Positions 25,800-34,678 of a stretch of 64,000 nucleotides of DNA are shown piece after piece. The DNA is taken from assembly GCA_965246905.1 (NCBI GenBank), contig CBDFFZ010000020.1, forward strand, positions 62,001 to 126,000, given 5' to 3'. A program made the position numbers and the translations under genes. The DNA is from UBA1952 sp965246905 (GTDB lineage: Bacteria; Bacteroidota; Bacteroidia; Chitinophagales; Chitinophagaceae). The notes below the pieces were generated by a model. That model saw nothing but the letters and a program-made list of their open reading frames with translations, ran no database searches and had not been told where the DNA came from. Position 1 is the stretch's first letter. Each line of letters opens with the position of its first letter.

Positions 25800-26998
25800 A
25801 TGAAAACCACAGGGTATAACATGCGGCTATGCTTCCCCTTCTGGGATGGGCACGAAGTAATATTCGGGGATGGAAATACTACCTCCGGTATGCGCTCGCT
25901 TACGTGTATTGAAATTGTTAGCCATCGCTGTCGCACGGCGTTACAGAATATTCCGCCGGTCTTGATTATGAGGATGAATCCGGCGCGCTCAATGAATCCT
26001 TCAGCGACATCTTCGGCAAGACCATTGAAAAGAAATACAAGCCTACAATTTTCACCTGGACGATTGGCAAGGAAATTTACCGCAATGGCCAGGGTTTCAG
26101 GAGCATGTCTAACCCAAACACCTTTACAGATCCTGATACTTATATGGGTACTTATTGGTACAGCGGGGTTGATGATAACGGGGGTGTACATACCAACTCC
26201 GGCGTTCAGAATTTCTGGTATTATCTGCTGAGCATTGGCAAAACATGTACTAATGATCTGAGCAACGCGTATTCGGTAACCGGCATCGGAACGGATAAGG
26301 CTGCGGCCATTGCCTACCGCTCGCTCACTGTTTATCTTACCTCTTTCTCAGGCTACTCTGATGCGCGTGATGCTGCTATACAGGCTGCTACAGACCTTTA
26401 CGGGGCCTGCTCGAATGAAGTGATCCAAACGACCAATGCCTGGTATGCGGTAGGCGTAGGGGCTAAATATCCCGTGGCAAATATCGTTACAGCAAACGCT
26501 ACCCTGCCCGCCACGGCTAAAGTGGGCAAATACATACAGCTTAGCAGCACCACGGTGAATGCAACTTCACTTGCATGGTATTCAGATGCCGCACTGATTA
26601 GCAATAAGGCAAATGACAGCTGTCGTTTTTCTACGACCGGCGCGCACCAGATCACGCTCATCGCATCCAACAGTGTATGCTCGGATACGCTGATTCATCC
26701 AATTACCCTCCAGCCGAACCTGGCCATACCGGGCGTAAATTCCAAGACATCATACCATGTATTTCCAAACCCTGCCAGTAACCAGTTTACACTGGAAGGA
26801 GCATGCACTGCTGGCAGCAAAATAACCTATCAACTTGTGGATATTGCCGGGAAGGTAGTAGCAGCAAAAAGCATGACGACAGCCGGGAGTTCCTTTAAAG
26901 AAACGATATCTGTACGCCAGCTTGCAAGTGGGATATATAGCCTTACGGTATTAGATAATGAGCAGATAAGCACCAAGCAGGTGATGATAAAGAATTGA
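25800..26998 (+). pseudogene. decayed M4 (thermolysin-like) metallopeptidase with T9SS sorting domain
   Basis: The 3' part is intact: GALNESFSDIFG (third zinc ligand), GFRSMSNPNTF, DNGGVHTNSGVQNFWYYLL (catalytic His region), a PKD-like stretch, then a type A T9SS domain (YHVFPNPASNQFTLEG ... GIYSLTVLDNEQIS). Upstream, the frame FWDGHEVIFGDGNTTSGMRSLTCIEIVSH leads into the HExxH helix, but between the two histidine codons (25923-25925 and 25934-25936) there are only eight bases, CGCTGTCG, where nine are needed. The glutamate is lost and the frame shifts. The sequence fits an ancestral HELSHGVTE. Everything upstream of the YNNA-FWDG region, meaning signal peptide, propeptide and N-terminal domain, is missing. 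An internal start at 26105 could still express a 297-residue fragment, without the active site. Confidence 0.85.
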
Positions 26999-27019
26999 GT
27001 TTTATAAAAAAAGAGCTGT

Positions 27020-27053
27020 AAAAAAGGATGCTGCGAAACAGCATCCTTTTTTT
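27020..27053. terminator. bidirectional terminator between the M4 remnant and smc
   Basis: AAAAAGGATGCTG-CGAAA-CAGCATCCTTTTT perfect stem-loop with A-run before and T-run after, placed between convergent genes (26998 and 27077). Confidence 0.92.
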
Positions 27054-27076
27054 GAAGAAGATGATTGTTATTGAAG

Positions 27077-30000
27077 TTAATTCAAGCTCCTGAAATCTAC
27101 GGGCACCAGCTTGCTTACTCCTGGTTCCTGCATTGTTACGCCATAGATAACATCCACAGCAGCCATCGTCTGCTTATTGTGCGTAACGATGATGAACTGC
27201 GAGTTATCTGAAAACCGGCGGATCATATTGGTGAACTTGCCCACGTTGGCATCATCGAGCGGAGCATCCACCTCATCGAGAATACAGAAAGGCGCGGGCT
27301 TTATAAGGTAGATGGCAAATAGAAAGGCGGTTGAGGTAAGTGTCTTCTCACCGCCGGACAGCTGCGTCAGCGTGCTGGGCCTTTTGCCCTTTGGCTGTGC
27401 GTAGATCTCTATGCCGCTATCTGCAATATTATCGGGGTCGGTGAGGCGTAGATCTGCTGCATCATCTTCTGTAAAGAGCGCTTTGAACACCTCTACGAAA
27501 TTGGCGCGCACCGCATCGAAGGTTTCTTTAAACTTGCTGTTGGCTGTAATTTCTACTTCTTCGATGGTTGCAAGCAGTGAATCTTTGGCATCTTCCAGGT
27601 CCGTTTTCTGCTCCACGATAAAATCGTGGCGTGCCTTGATCTCGGTATAGGCTTCAATGGCCGTTGGGTTTACCTCGCCCATGTTCTCAAGGCGCTTTTT
27701 CATGCGCTCTGCTTCGGCATTGAGCGCTTCAACCGTTTGCTCTGTATTGCGGGGCTGGTCAAGTATTTCTTCGAGAGCCACTTTGAATTCTACGCTCAGG
27801 CGTTCTTTCATACCCGCCAGTTTGAGTTTCATTTCATTGAGCTTATCCTTAATTCCATTAAGAAGCATATCGGCCTGCTCCCGCTCGCGGCGGCGCTGGG
27901 ATAAGGCGCTTTCCCGGGCGCTCACGGCATTGCGCAGCTCATAGTAGGCGCGGTCTTTTTCGTTGAGGTCTCGCTCGTCTTTTTCTTTTTTGGTGAGGAG
28001 CTCATAGAGCTCATTATCCCCGCCATGCAGCCGGCCTTCGGTTTCAGCAGTCTGCAGGGTTGTTTGCTGCAATTGCTCCCGGTTATGGGCTATCTGCTGC
28101 TGTGTATCGGTAAGCTGAGATTTGCGGAAGGCAAGCTCCTGCCTGCTGTTCTCTATTTTGCTTTGCTGGCGGGTGTATTGAATATTCTGCTGGTTGTATT
28201 GTTGCGAAACCATATTGAACTCCAGCTCCACGGCCCCGAATTCCCGCTCTGCCTGCCTGATATCTGCCTGCATCTGACCCAGTATTTCATTAACGCTTTC
28301 CAGCTCTGCCCGGGTATCATAAATGCTGTCCTGGGTTTGGGCCAATTGCTCCTGCAGGTCGGCAAGTCGGACTTCGCTGGTTACATTAAGGTGCTCAAAA
28401 TTCTCTGCGCGGTGGGTAAGGTTTACAATGTGCGCCTGGATACGTGCCAGCTCAGTGCGCGTGCTTTCAATAGCGCGGTCATTGAGGGCCTGGTTAAAGC
28501 CGGTGAGGCGCGTTTGTGTTTCGGTAATATGCCGGTGCAGGTTTGCTGTGGTATCCGTAAGCGCTGCAATCTCTTCCGCAAGGCGCTCTAAATTTTTAGC
28601 ACGGCCAATTTTATTACCTTCAAAAATACCCACAGAGCCGCCGCTCGCGGCATACCGGCCACTACGGAAACGCCCGCTCTTATCTACCAGCACATAGCCC
28701 GGCGCATAGGCATTATCAGGAAGCTGATCATAGATATAAACGCCGTGTAGCAGGAATTTTGCGAGTGGCATATAGCGGTCATCTACCTCAACCGCATCCA
28801 GCGCATGAATATAATTGCCTGCATGTAACGGCTCTGCTATAAGCTCATCGGGGCGGGGCCCAACTTTATCAAGGAGAAAGAAATTGGCTTTGCCTTTTTT
28901 TGCGCCTTCCAATAATCTTATAGCTTGCGCAGCCTCATTGATATCCGCTACTACATAGTAATTAAGATACTGATCGAGTACGCTTTCGAGGGCAGTACGG
29001 TATTCCGGCTTTACGATAAATACATCTGAAAATAGCGGCGCAGCGTTGCTCCAGTCGCGGTTTTTTGCAAGGAATTTAATGCTATCCGGGTAGCCTTCGA
29101 GACTATCTACGAGCGATTTCAACAGATCGTGCTCATTGCGGCGGCTGTCTAATTTCCTGTTCTCCTCAACAAGCTGTGCACGCTGGGCTTCCAGCTGCGC
29201 CTGGCTTTGCAGTATCTTTTCCTTTACTTCTTCCTGGCGTGTAGTAAGGCTTTGCAGCTCATCTCCCTTATCCTGCAAGGCATCTGCGGCATCCGTGCGC
29301 TCGGCCCTTATCTGGCTTATCTGGCTCACACGCTGCCCACGCTCATCCTGCACCTGCTGCATGCTGCGCTGTATGTTTGTAACAGAAGTATCGGCAATGG
29401 CCACTTTCTTTTCTGCTTCAAACTGCCGACGCTGTGCCTGTTGCAGCTCGCCGCGCATAGAATCGAGCAGGCGTTTTTTCGCATCAAAATCTTCACGGCG
29501 CTCATCTACATTGGCGCGCAGGCCTTCTATCTGGTCGCGCAGGTCTTCGAGCGCTTCGCTTTCGGTCTCTATCTGCCGGCCGGCAAAGGCAATGGTTTCT
29601 TCGATCTGCTGTAACTGGAGGCCTGCGCCATTTAAAAACTCATTGAGGTTTTTTTCGCGCTCGCGCAGATGCTCCAGCCGCTGTGCCGCTAATTTTTTAT
29701 CGCTTTCCAACTGGCGGATGCGGTTGAGCAATTCATTAAAGCCCTTCTGCAATCCATTCAGCTCCTGCTCGCGGCCTATAAGCTGCACCTTCTGGCTTTC
29801 CAAAGCCGCCTCTTCTGTTGCAGATGCTGTTTCGAGCTCTAATTTCCGGTCGCCCTCGCGCTCGTGCTGCTCATTGAGGTTTTTGTACTGATCGTTAAAA
29901 TCCTCTAAAGAAGCTTTTGCAAGCTCTATGCTTACTTCTTTATATTCTCCCTTTATCTGAAAGTAGCGCTCTGCTTTCCTTGCCTGGCTTTCAAGCGTGC

Positions 30001-30607
30001 GCAGGTTGTTGCCAATCTCAAACAGCAGATCTTCAATACGGCTCAGATCCTGCTCAGTGGCATCGAGCTTTAGTTTCGCTTCTTTTTTTCTTGTTTTATA
30101 GATGGAGATACCTGCTGCCTGCTCAAGCATTCTCCGGCGGCTGCCTTCCTTATCTTTAATGATATCATCCACCATGCCCAGCTCTATAATAGCGTAGGAG
30201 TCATTGCTAACGCCGGTATCGAGAAAGAGGTTATGAATGTCTTTGAGGCGGCAGCTTACGTCATTGAGGCGATATTCGCTCTCGCCATTCTTATAAAATT
30301 TACGGGTGATGGTAACGGTAGTAAATTCGGTTGGCAGAAGGTTGCGCGTATTCTCAAACGTAAGGGAAACCTCGGCCATGCCGCTGGCGGAGCGTGTGCG
30401 TGAGCCGTTGAAGATGAGATCTTCCAGATTATCTGATCGCAGGGATTTTATTTTGTGCTCGCCGATTACCCAGCGGATGGCATCCACAATATTACTCTTA
30501 CCACAGCCATTGGGGCCTACGATGCCGGTAATGGGATGGTTGAGCAGGATCTGGGTTTTATCAGCAAAGGATTTGAAGCCTTTTATATCCAGCGATTTTA
30601 AGCGCAA
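27077..30607 (-). CDS. smc: chromosome segregation ATPase SMC
   Basis: 1,176 residues, full length. SMC dimers organise and segregate the chromosome with ScpA/ScpB. Walker A is GPNGCGKSN (31-39) in the N-terminal head. Two long coiled coils (about 165-500 and 650-1010) flank a hinge near 510-640 (LEGYPDSIKFLAKNRDWSN ... GGSVGIFEGNKIGR). The C-terminal head has the signature LSGGEKTLTSTAFLFAIY (about 1080), Walker B PFCILDEVDAPLDDANV and the D/H loops (FIIVTHNKQTM). Upstream on the minus strand, TAACTTTGCCC (30638-30628) is a good -7 box 21 bp from the start. scpA/scpB are not adjacent. Confidence 0.97.
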   Translation of the reverse strand: MRLKSLDIKGFKSFADKTQILLNHPITGIVGPNGCGKSNIVDAIRWVIGEHKIKSLRSDNLEDLIFNGSRTRSASGMAEVSLTFENTRNLLPTEFTTVTITRKFYKNGESEYRLNDVSCRLKDIHNLFLDTGVSNDSYAIIELGMVDDIIKDKEGSRRRMLEQAAGISIYKTRKKEAKLKLDATEQDLSRIEDLLFEIGNNLRTLESQARKAERYFQIKGEYKEVSIELAKASLEDFNDQYKNLNEQHEREGDRKLELETASATEEAALESQKVQLIGREQELNGLQKGFNELLNRIRQLESDKKLAAQRLEHLREREKNLNEFLNGAGLQLQQIEETIAFAGRQIETESEALEDLRDQIEGLRANVDERREDFDAKKRLLDSMRGELQQAQRRQFEAEKKVAIADTSVTNIQRSMQQVQDERGQRVSQISQIRAERTDAADALQDKGDELQSLTTRQEEVKEKILQSQAQLEAQRAQLVEENRKLDSRRNEHDLLKSLVDSLEGYPDSIKFLAKNRDWSNAAPLFSDVFIVKPEYRTALESVLDQYLNYYVVADINEAAQAIRLLEGAKKGKANFFLLDKVGPRPDELIAEPLHAGNYIHALDAVEVDDRYMPLAKFLLHGVYIYDQLPDNAYAPGYVLVDKSGRFRSGRYAASGGSVGIFEGNKIGRAKNLERLAEEIAALTDTTANLHRHITETQTRLTGFNQALNDRAIESTRTELARIQAHIVNLTHRAENFEHLNVTSEVRLADLQEQLAQTQDSIYDTRAELESVNEILGQMQADIRQAEREFGAVELEFNMVSQQYNQQNIQYTRQQSKIENSRQELAFRKSQLTDTQQQIAHNREQLQQTTLQTAETEGRLHGGDNELYELLTKKEKDERDLNEKDRAYYELRNAVSARESALSQRRREREQADMLLNGIKDKLNEMKLKLAGMKERLSVEFKVALEEILDQPRNTEQTVEALNAEAERMKKRLENMGEVNPTAIEAYTEIKARHDFIVEQKTDLEDAKDSLLATIEEVEITANSKFKETFDAVRANFVEVFKALFTEDDAADLRLTDPDNIADSGIEIYAQPKGKRPSTLTQLSGGEKTLTSTAFLFAIYLIKPAPFCILDEVDAPLDDANVGKFTNMIRRFSDNSQFIIVTHNKQTMAAVDVIYGVTMQEPGVSKLVPVDFRSLN

Positions 30608-30627
30608 TGCAGTTATATTTTTAAGGT

Positions 30628-30638
30628 GGGCAAAGTTA
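30628..30638 (-). promoter_or_regulatory. candidate -7 element of the smc promoter
   Basis: TAACTTTGCCC on the minus strand matches TAnnTTTG exactly and the extended TAnCTTTGC form seen at three other genes here. No clear TTTG -33 box is present. Confidence 0.45.
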
Positions 30639-30754
30639 ATTAAATAGCGCTAAGAGGCGGCGCGATCGGAAAGGCCTCATCCAACACGAGGAAAATCTGC
30701 TTAATGGATCCCGCAAGTTCTTGTTATTTTTAAACCCTTACTAAAGTAGCATTC

Positions 30755-31564
30755 ATGACCCGCACCGAGCTATCCACAGCCATTGCAGCACACCTTTCCA
30801 CTTATCGCGAAGCCCTTACAAGATACTGGCAGCAATCCGGCCCGGTACATCATTTTTTTATCGATGATCTGCTGCCGCAGGAAGTAGCCCAAAGCATATT
30901 CTCCTCCCTGCCCGATTCATCTGCACTAATGCTGCGCGATACCGTGAAAGAGCGCAAGCGCACAGGTATCAAGCTGGAAGATTACGCACCCGAAATTGCC
31001 GATATTCTTTTTGCTTTTCATGATGATGCAGTAGTTAAAATTGTGGGGCAAATCACAGGTCTCAATGACCTTTATGCCGATGCGTCACTTTATGGCAGCG
31101 GCATCTCCCAAATGCTGGAAGGCGATTTTTTATTGCCTCATCTGGACAACTCGCACGATGGCGACGGCCGCCTTTACCGCGTGCTCAATGCCCTCTACTA
31201 CATTACGCCAGACTGGCCGGAAAACAGCGGCGGCAACTTAGAGCTGTGGGATAAAGCCATGAAGGATCGAAAGGAAATCCACGCAAAGTTCAACAGGCTT
31301 ATTATGATGGAGACGCATACTGAATCGGTACATTCCGTAAGTAAGGTTGCCCTGCCCGGCGGTATGCGCGCCTGTATCTCCAACTATTACTTTTCAGAAG
31401 AGCCAGCCAACCATAAGCAGCATGTACATAAAACAACCTTCTTCGCAAGGCCGGAGGATAGCATAATGAAAAAGATCACGCTCAATATGGAAGGAACGGC
31501 TAAGAATTTTCTTTCCAAATTTTTAGGCAATGATAGGACGCGGACAAAGCACCGGCGGGGATAA
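30755..31564 (+). CDS. 2OG-Fe(II) oxygenase superfamily protein
   Basis: 269 residues. The double-stranded beta-helix core is recognisable: FLLPHLDNSHDGDGRLYRVLNALYYITPDW contains the HxD iron ligands (HLD, about 134-136), NSGGNLELWDKA is the usual next strand, and HSVSKVALPGGMRACISNYYF carries the distal His (about 195) and the Arg that binds 2-oxoglutarate. It resembles the prolyl-4-hydroxylase-like/PF13640 group that modifies proteins or small molecules. The C-terminus is basic (DRTRTKHRRG). It is divergent from smc. The substrate is unknown. Confidence 0.8.
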   Translation: MTRTELSTAIAAHLSTYREALTRYWQQSGPVHHFFIDDLLPQEVAQSIFSSLPDSSALMLRDTVKERKRTGIKLEDYAPEIADILFAFHDDAVVKIVGQITGLNDLYADASLYGSGISQMLEGDFLLPHLDNSHDGDGRLYRVLNALYYITPDWPENSGGNLELWDKAMKDRKEIHAKFNRLIMMETHTESVHSVSKVALPGGMRACISNYYFSEEPANHKQHVHKTTFFARPEDSIMKKITLNMEGTAKNFLSKFLGNDRTRTKHRRG

Positions 31565-31595
31565 AAATATTATGCTTATGCTGCTATGAGTGTGC

Positions 31596-32308
31596 GGGTG
31601 GCCACGTAGGGGACGAATGTTTGTAGCAATAAGCGACCCGTATATATCAGGCCGTCCCGTAGGGACGTAATGTTTGTTGTACCGTAATTCCTATTCCATA
31701 TCGCGAAATACATAACGTTCATCCCATTCAATACCTGAGTCTGTGAGCATCTTACGGTATTCGGCACCAAATGAAACTTTGTTATGATGTGCCTGCTGTG
31801 CGGCAACGTATTTAACAACAGCATCCACCTGCGATTTGCTATGACTGAATGCTCCATATCCTTCCTGCCACCGGAAAGGTTGCGGCAACCATTGTCTTTC
31901 ATTGATAAACGCAGAACTATCACCTTTTACCTTTTGCATCAGTGCAGATAAAGACTGCTTTGGATCAAGCCCTATGAAAAGGTGCATATGATCCGGCATG
32001 TTATTAATTGCGAGCAATTTGTGCTCATGATTTTGTACAATGCCGGTAATGTAGCGGCGCACTTCCTCATCCCAGGCCGGCAGCAATTGTGCCGCGCGGA
32101 AACGGACTGCGAAGACAAAATGAATATATAGTTGAGTATAGGTATTAGGCATTATAAAAGGTTGAAGATTTGCTTCAATATTACGGGTTTCCGATTATCT
32201 ATGCATTTATCATGCTCCTTTGCTAACAACAAACATCCCGTCCCTACGGGACGGCCTGCAATACCATGCGCTTATTGCTACAAACATCCGGCACCCTACG
32301 GGGCCGCA
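31596..32308. mobile_element. IS200-like/RAYT element bounded by inverted palindrome pairs
   Basis: A Y1 transposase gene (31691-32152, minus) sits between two mirrored blocks of about 85 bp. The left block (plus strand, 31596-31683) has an outer unit GGCCACGTAGGGGACG...TGTTTGTAGCAATAAGCG and an inner palindromic unit GGCCGTCCCGTAGGGACG then TAATGTTTGTTG. The right block (read on minus, 32308-32223) has the same order: GGCCCCGTAGGGTGCCGG, TGTTTGTAGCAATAAGCG, then GGCCGTCCCGTAGGGACG and GGATGTTTGTTG. The two blocks are thus imperfect terminal inverted repeats, each containing two REP-like hairpins. Confidence 0.8.
31691..32152 (-). CDS. IS200-like (Y1/HUH) transposase, RAYT type
   Basis: 153 residues, the normal length of an IS200/IS605 TnpA or short REP-associated transposase. 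The N-terminal strand MPNTYTQLYIHFVFAVRFR is typical; the HUH motif is HMHLFIGL in NMPDHMHLFIGL (about 57-62); the catalytic tyrosine is in VVKYVAAQQAHHNKVSF (about 117), and GIEWDERYVF is the usual C-terminal block. These enzymes cut and rejoin single-stranded DNA at hairpins. The gene appears intact and lies between mirrored GTCCCGTAGGGAC palindromes, which are the probable substrates (inference). Confidence 0.92.
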   Translation of the reverse strand: MPNTYTQLYIHFVFAVRFRAAQLLPAWDEEVRRYITGIVQNHEHKLLAINNMPDHMHLFIGLDPKQSLSALMQKVKGDSSAFINERQWLPQPFRWQEGYGAFSHSKSQVDAVVKYVAAQQAHHNKVSFGAEYRKMLTDSGIEWDERYVFRDME

Positions 32309-32395
32309 CAGCCGCTATAGATTTACAGCTTTAGCTATATTCCGAAAAATATCCTTTGCCGGTCCTGTACAATACACAACCCCTTTTTCCTGCCC

Positions 32396-32406
32396 TACCT
32401 TTGCGC
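32396..32406 (+). promoter_or_regulatory. -7 element of the Hsp70 promoter
   Basis: TACCTTTGCGC, 18 bp before the ATG at 32425, identical over 15 bases (GCCCTACCTTTGCGC) to the transketolase leader. No TTTG at the expected -33 position. Confidence 0.55.
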
Positions 32407-32424
32407 CCGTAATCAACCACTAAA

Positions 32425-34266
32425 ATGGCCAAAGTATCCATTAATATAGCCACCGGCAGCCTGCAGGAAGAAGAGATCATTGTAGGCATAGACCTCGGCA
32501 CCACCAACAGCCTTATTTCCGTAGTGCGTGAGGAAGAAGGCAGGCGGTTCCCGCTGGCATTGCGCGAAACAGACGGGCTCACGCTCGTGCCGTCCATCAT
32601 TCATTTCGGCGAGGACGGCGTTATTCACCTGGGCGCAGAGGCAGAAGAGTTTCTTATCGAAGAGCCGCAGAACACCATCTATTCCGTAAAGCGCCTCATG
32701 GGTAAATCCTATAAAGACGTAAAAGATAGCTCCGGTTACTTTGCCTATAAGGTGATTGATGAGGATGCCGATTCGCTCGTAAAGATCCAGGTGGGCGAGC
32801 GGTTTTATTCCCCCATCGACCTCTCCTCGTTTATATTGAAAGAATTGAAGGAGCGTGCCGAGCACCTGCTCAAAACACCGGTCAATAAAGCGGTGATCAC
32901 GGTGCCTGCTTATTTTAATGATGCCCAGCGCCAGGCTACCCGCGATGCCGGAAAGCTTGCCGGCCTCGATGTGCTGCGCATCGTGAATGAGCCAACGGCA
33001 GCGAGCCTTGCTTATGGTTTAGGCATTAAACCGGAAGAAGAAAAGACCATTGCCGTATATGATCTTGGCGGCGGCACGTTCGATGTTTCGATCCTCAGGA
33101 TCGCAGGCGGCATTTTTGAAGTGCTGGCTACCAATGGCGATACTTATCTTGGTGGTGATGATTTCGATAACGCCATCATTGAGTGGTGCCGCACGCAGTA
33201 TGCTATTCCCGCTGAAGATTATCAGGCTCTGAGGCTCGAAGCGCGCAATGCCAAAGTAACCTTATCGGCACATGATACCTATAGCTTTGAGGCAGCAGGC
33301 GGGCAGTTTACCATCACCCGCAGCCTGTTCGATAGCCTCATCGGGCCACTCGTAGCACGCACCATTGCATCCTGCAAAGCAGCACTGAAAGATGCCGGGC
33401 TTACCGCCGATAAGATAGACGCCGTAGTAATGGTTGGCGGCTCCACCCGCGTGCCGCTGGTTAAGGAAAGCGTAAAAACGTTCTTCAACAAAGAGCTTTT
33501 TGACGAGCTGAACCCCGATGAAGTTGTAGCCCTCGGCGCAGCCGTGCAGGCCGATATACTCGCCGGGAAGAACTCAGACATGCTCCTGCTCGACGTAACG
33601 CCGCTGAGCCTCGGCATTGAAACCATGGGCGGACTGATGGATGTGCTCATCCCCCGGAACTCGAAGATACCCATGAAGGCAGGCAGGCAATATACCACGC
33701 AGAAAGACGGGCAGAGCGGCATTGTTATCTCTGTTTACCAGGGTGAGCGCGATCTCGTAAAGGACAACCGCAGGCTGGCTTCCTTCAACCTCACCGGCAT
33801 CCCGGCCATGCCTGCGGGGTTGCCCAAAGTAGAGATCAGTTTTCTTGTAGATGCCGATGGTATCCTTAAAGTGAGCGCTACAGAGCAGCGCAGCGGCGTA
33901 GCCCAGAGCATTGAGGTAAAGCCGCAGTACGGCCTCACGGATGCAGATGTAGAGGCGGCGCTCCTCGCCTCGCTCACCAACGCGCGCGAAGACATGCAGG
34001 AGCGCGCCATTGTGGAAGCGACCACCGAAGCCGGGCAAATGCTTGATACCACCGCCCGCTTTATGGAAAAGCACCGCACTCTTTTAGAAACACAGGAAGT
34101 AGAAGATACGCTGGCGCAGATGCAAACCCTGAGACAGGCCATCCTGCTGCGCGATAAAGACCGCATTCACACCGAAACCGAAAAGCTGAACGACCTATCG
34201 CGCCCCTATGCAGAGCGCGTGATGGATGTTGCGGTAAGTGCGGCAATGAAAGGGAAGGAGATATAG
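32425..34266 (+). CDS. Hsp70-family chaperone, HscA-like
   Basis: 613 residues. The ATPase domain starts after a short extension: EIIVGIDLGTTNSLISVV (about 18-35), then VITVPAYFNDAQRQATRDAGKLAGLDVLRIVNEPTAASLAYGLG, VYDLGGGTFDVSILR, and MVGGSTRVPLVKE. The substrate domain begins at DVTPLSLGIETMGG. It is shorter than DnaK (about 635-640) and lacks the glycine/acid-rich tail; the start MAKVSINIATGSLQEEEIIVG and the short insertion pattern match Bacteroidota proteins annotated as the Fe-S assembly chaperone HscA. No hscB, isc or grpE gene is adjacent, so the Fe-S role is inference. It is monocistronic. Confidence 0.85.
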   Translation: MAKVSINIATGSLQEEEIIVGIDLGTTNSLISVVREEEGRRFPLALRETDGLTLVPSIIHFGEDGVIHLGAEAEEFLIEEPQNTIYSVKRLMGKSYKDVKDSSGYFAYKVIDEDADSLVKIQVGERFYSPIDLSSFILKELKERAEHLLKTPVNKAVITVPAYFNDAQRQATRDAGKLAGLDVLRIVNEPTAASLAYGLGIKPEEEKTIAVYDLGGGTFDVSILRIAGGIFEVLATNGDTYLGGDDFDNAIIEWCRTQYAIPAEDYQALRLEARNAKVTLSAHDTYSFEAAGGQFTITRSLFDSLIGPLVARTIASCKAALKDAGLTADKIDAVVMVGGSTRVPLVKESVKTFFNKELFDELNPDEVVALGAAVQADILAGKNSDMLLLDVTPLSLGIETMGGLMDVLIPRNSKIPMKAGRQYTTQKDGQSGIVISVYQGERDLVKDNRRLASFNLTGIPAMPAGLPKVEISFLVDADGILKVSATEQRSGVAQSIEVKPQYGLTDADVEAALLASLTNAREDMQERAIVEATTEAGQMLDTTARFMEKHRTLLETQEVEDTLAQMQTLRQAILLRDKDRIHTETEKLNDLSRPYAERVMDVAVSAAMKGKEI

Positions 34267-34393
34267 TCGATAAATATTATGCATTGTACCTGTTTGATGC
34301 AGACAAAACCCATATAAATAAGCAAGCGGCTATTTTGTACCTGTCCATCCGAGGCTGGCAGTCTGCTATACCCAATACTTAGCTACCCGACCG

Positions 34394-34624
34394 CGACCGC
34401 GCGAAATACCTACCCTACCACACGAAATATCTGCCCGACCGCAACCAAAACCTGCCCGACCGGGCACAATACTTACCCGACCGCAGTATAACCCTGGCCG
34501 ACCGCGCGAAATACCTGACCGACCGCAAAAAATACCTACCTGACCGTGCCCCAAACCTGGCCTACCGTGTAGGAAACTCACCTGACCGCATAAAATATCC
34601 GGGCTACCGCACGAAATACCAAGA
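34394..34624. repeat. array of eleven exact 21-bp degenerate tandem units (array 2)
   Basis: Eleven units of exactly 21 bp start at 34394, 34415, 34436, 34457, 34478, 34499, 34520, 34541, 34562, 34583 and 34604. Unit positions 3-5 are ACC in all eleven and position 6 is G in ten. The unit reads about YKACCGC, three to four variable bases, AAATACCT, one variable base, CC. A partial unit precedes it. The array lies between the convergent Hsp70 and response-regulator genes. A minus-strand frame of 71 codons is open with heptads like GRVGISR and GRPGLYC, but any stop-free 21-bp unit gives that automatically. Confidence 0.92.
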
Positions 34625-34655
34625 AAAAGCCCGCAACAAAAGGGCTGCGGGCTAT
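34622..34655 (-). terminator. terminator of the response-regulator gene
   Basis: On the minus strand AGCCCGCA...TGCGGGCT forms an 8-bp stem followed by TTTTTCTT, 26 bases after the stop at 34679. It abuts the end of the 21-bp array. Confidence 0.88.
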
Positions 34656-34678
34656 AAAATCTAAAATGTATCTGTCAA

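Noticed and set aside
29136..29891. 251-codon Ser/Arg-rich frame opposite smc
   Set aside because: Antisense shadow of the coiled-coil region, with biased composition caused by the smc codons.
34366..34581. 71-codon minus-strand frame with heptads GRxGIxC across array 2
   Set aside because: A stop-free 21-bp unit automatically stays open in tandem; no signal, no family, and the other arrays are not open, so I treat it as non-coding repeat.
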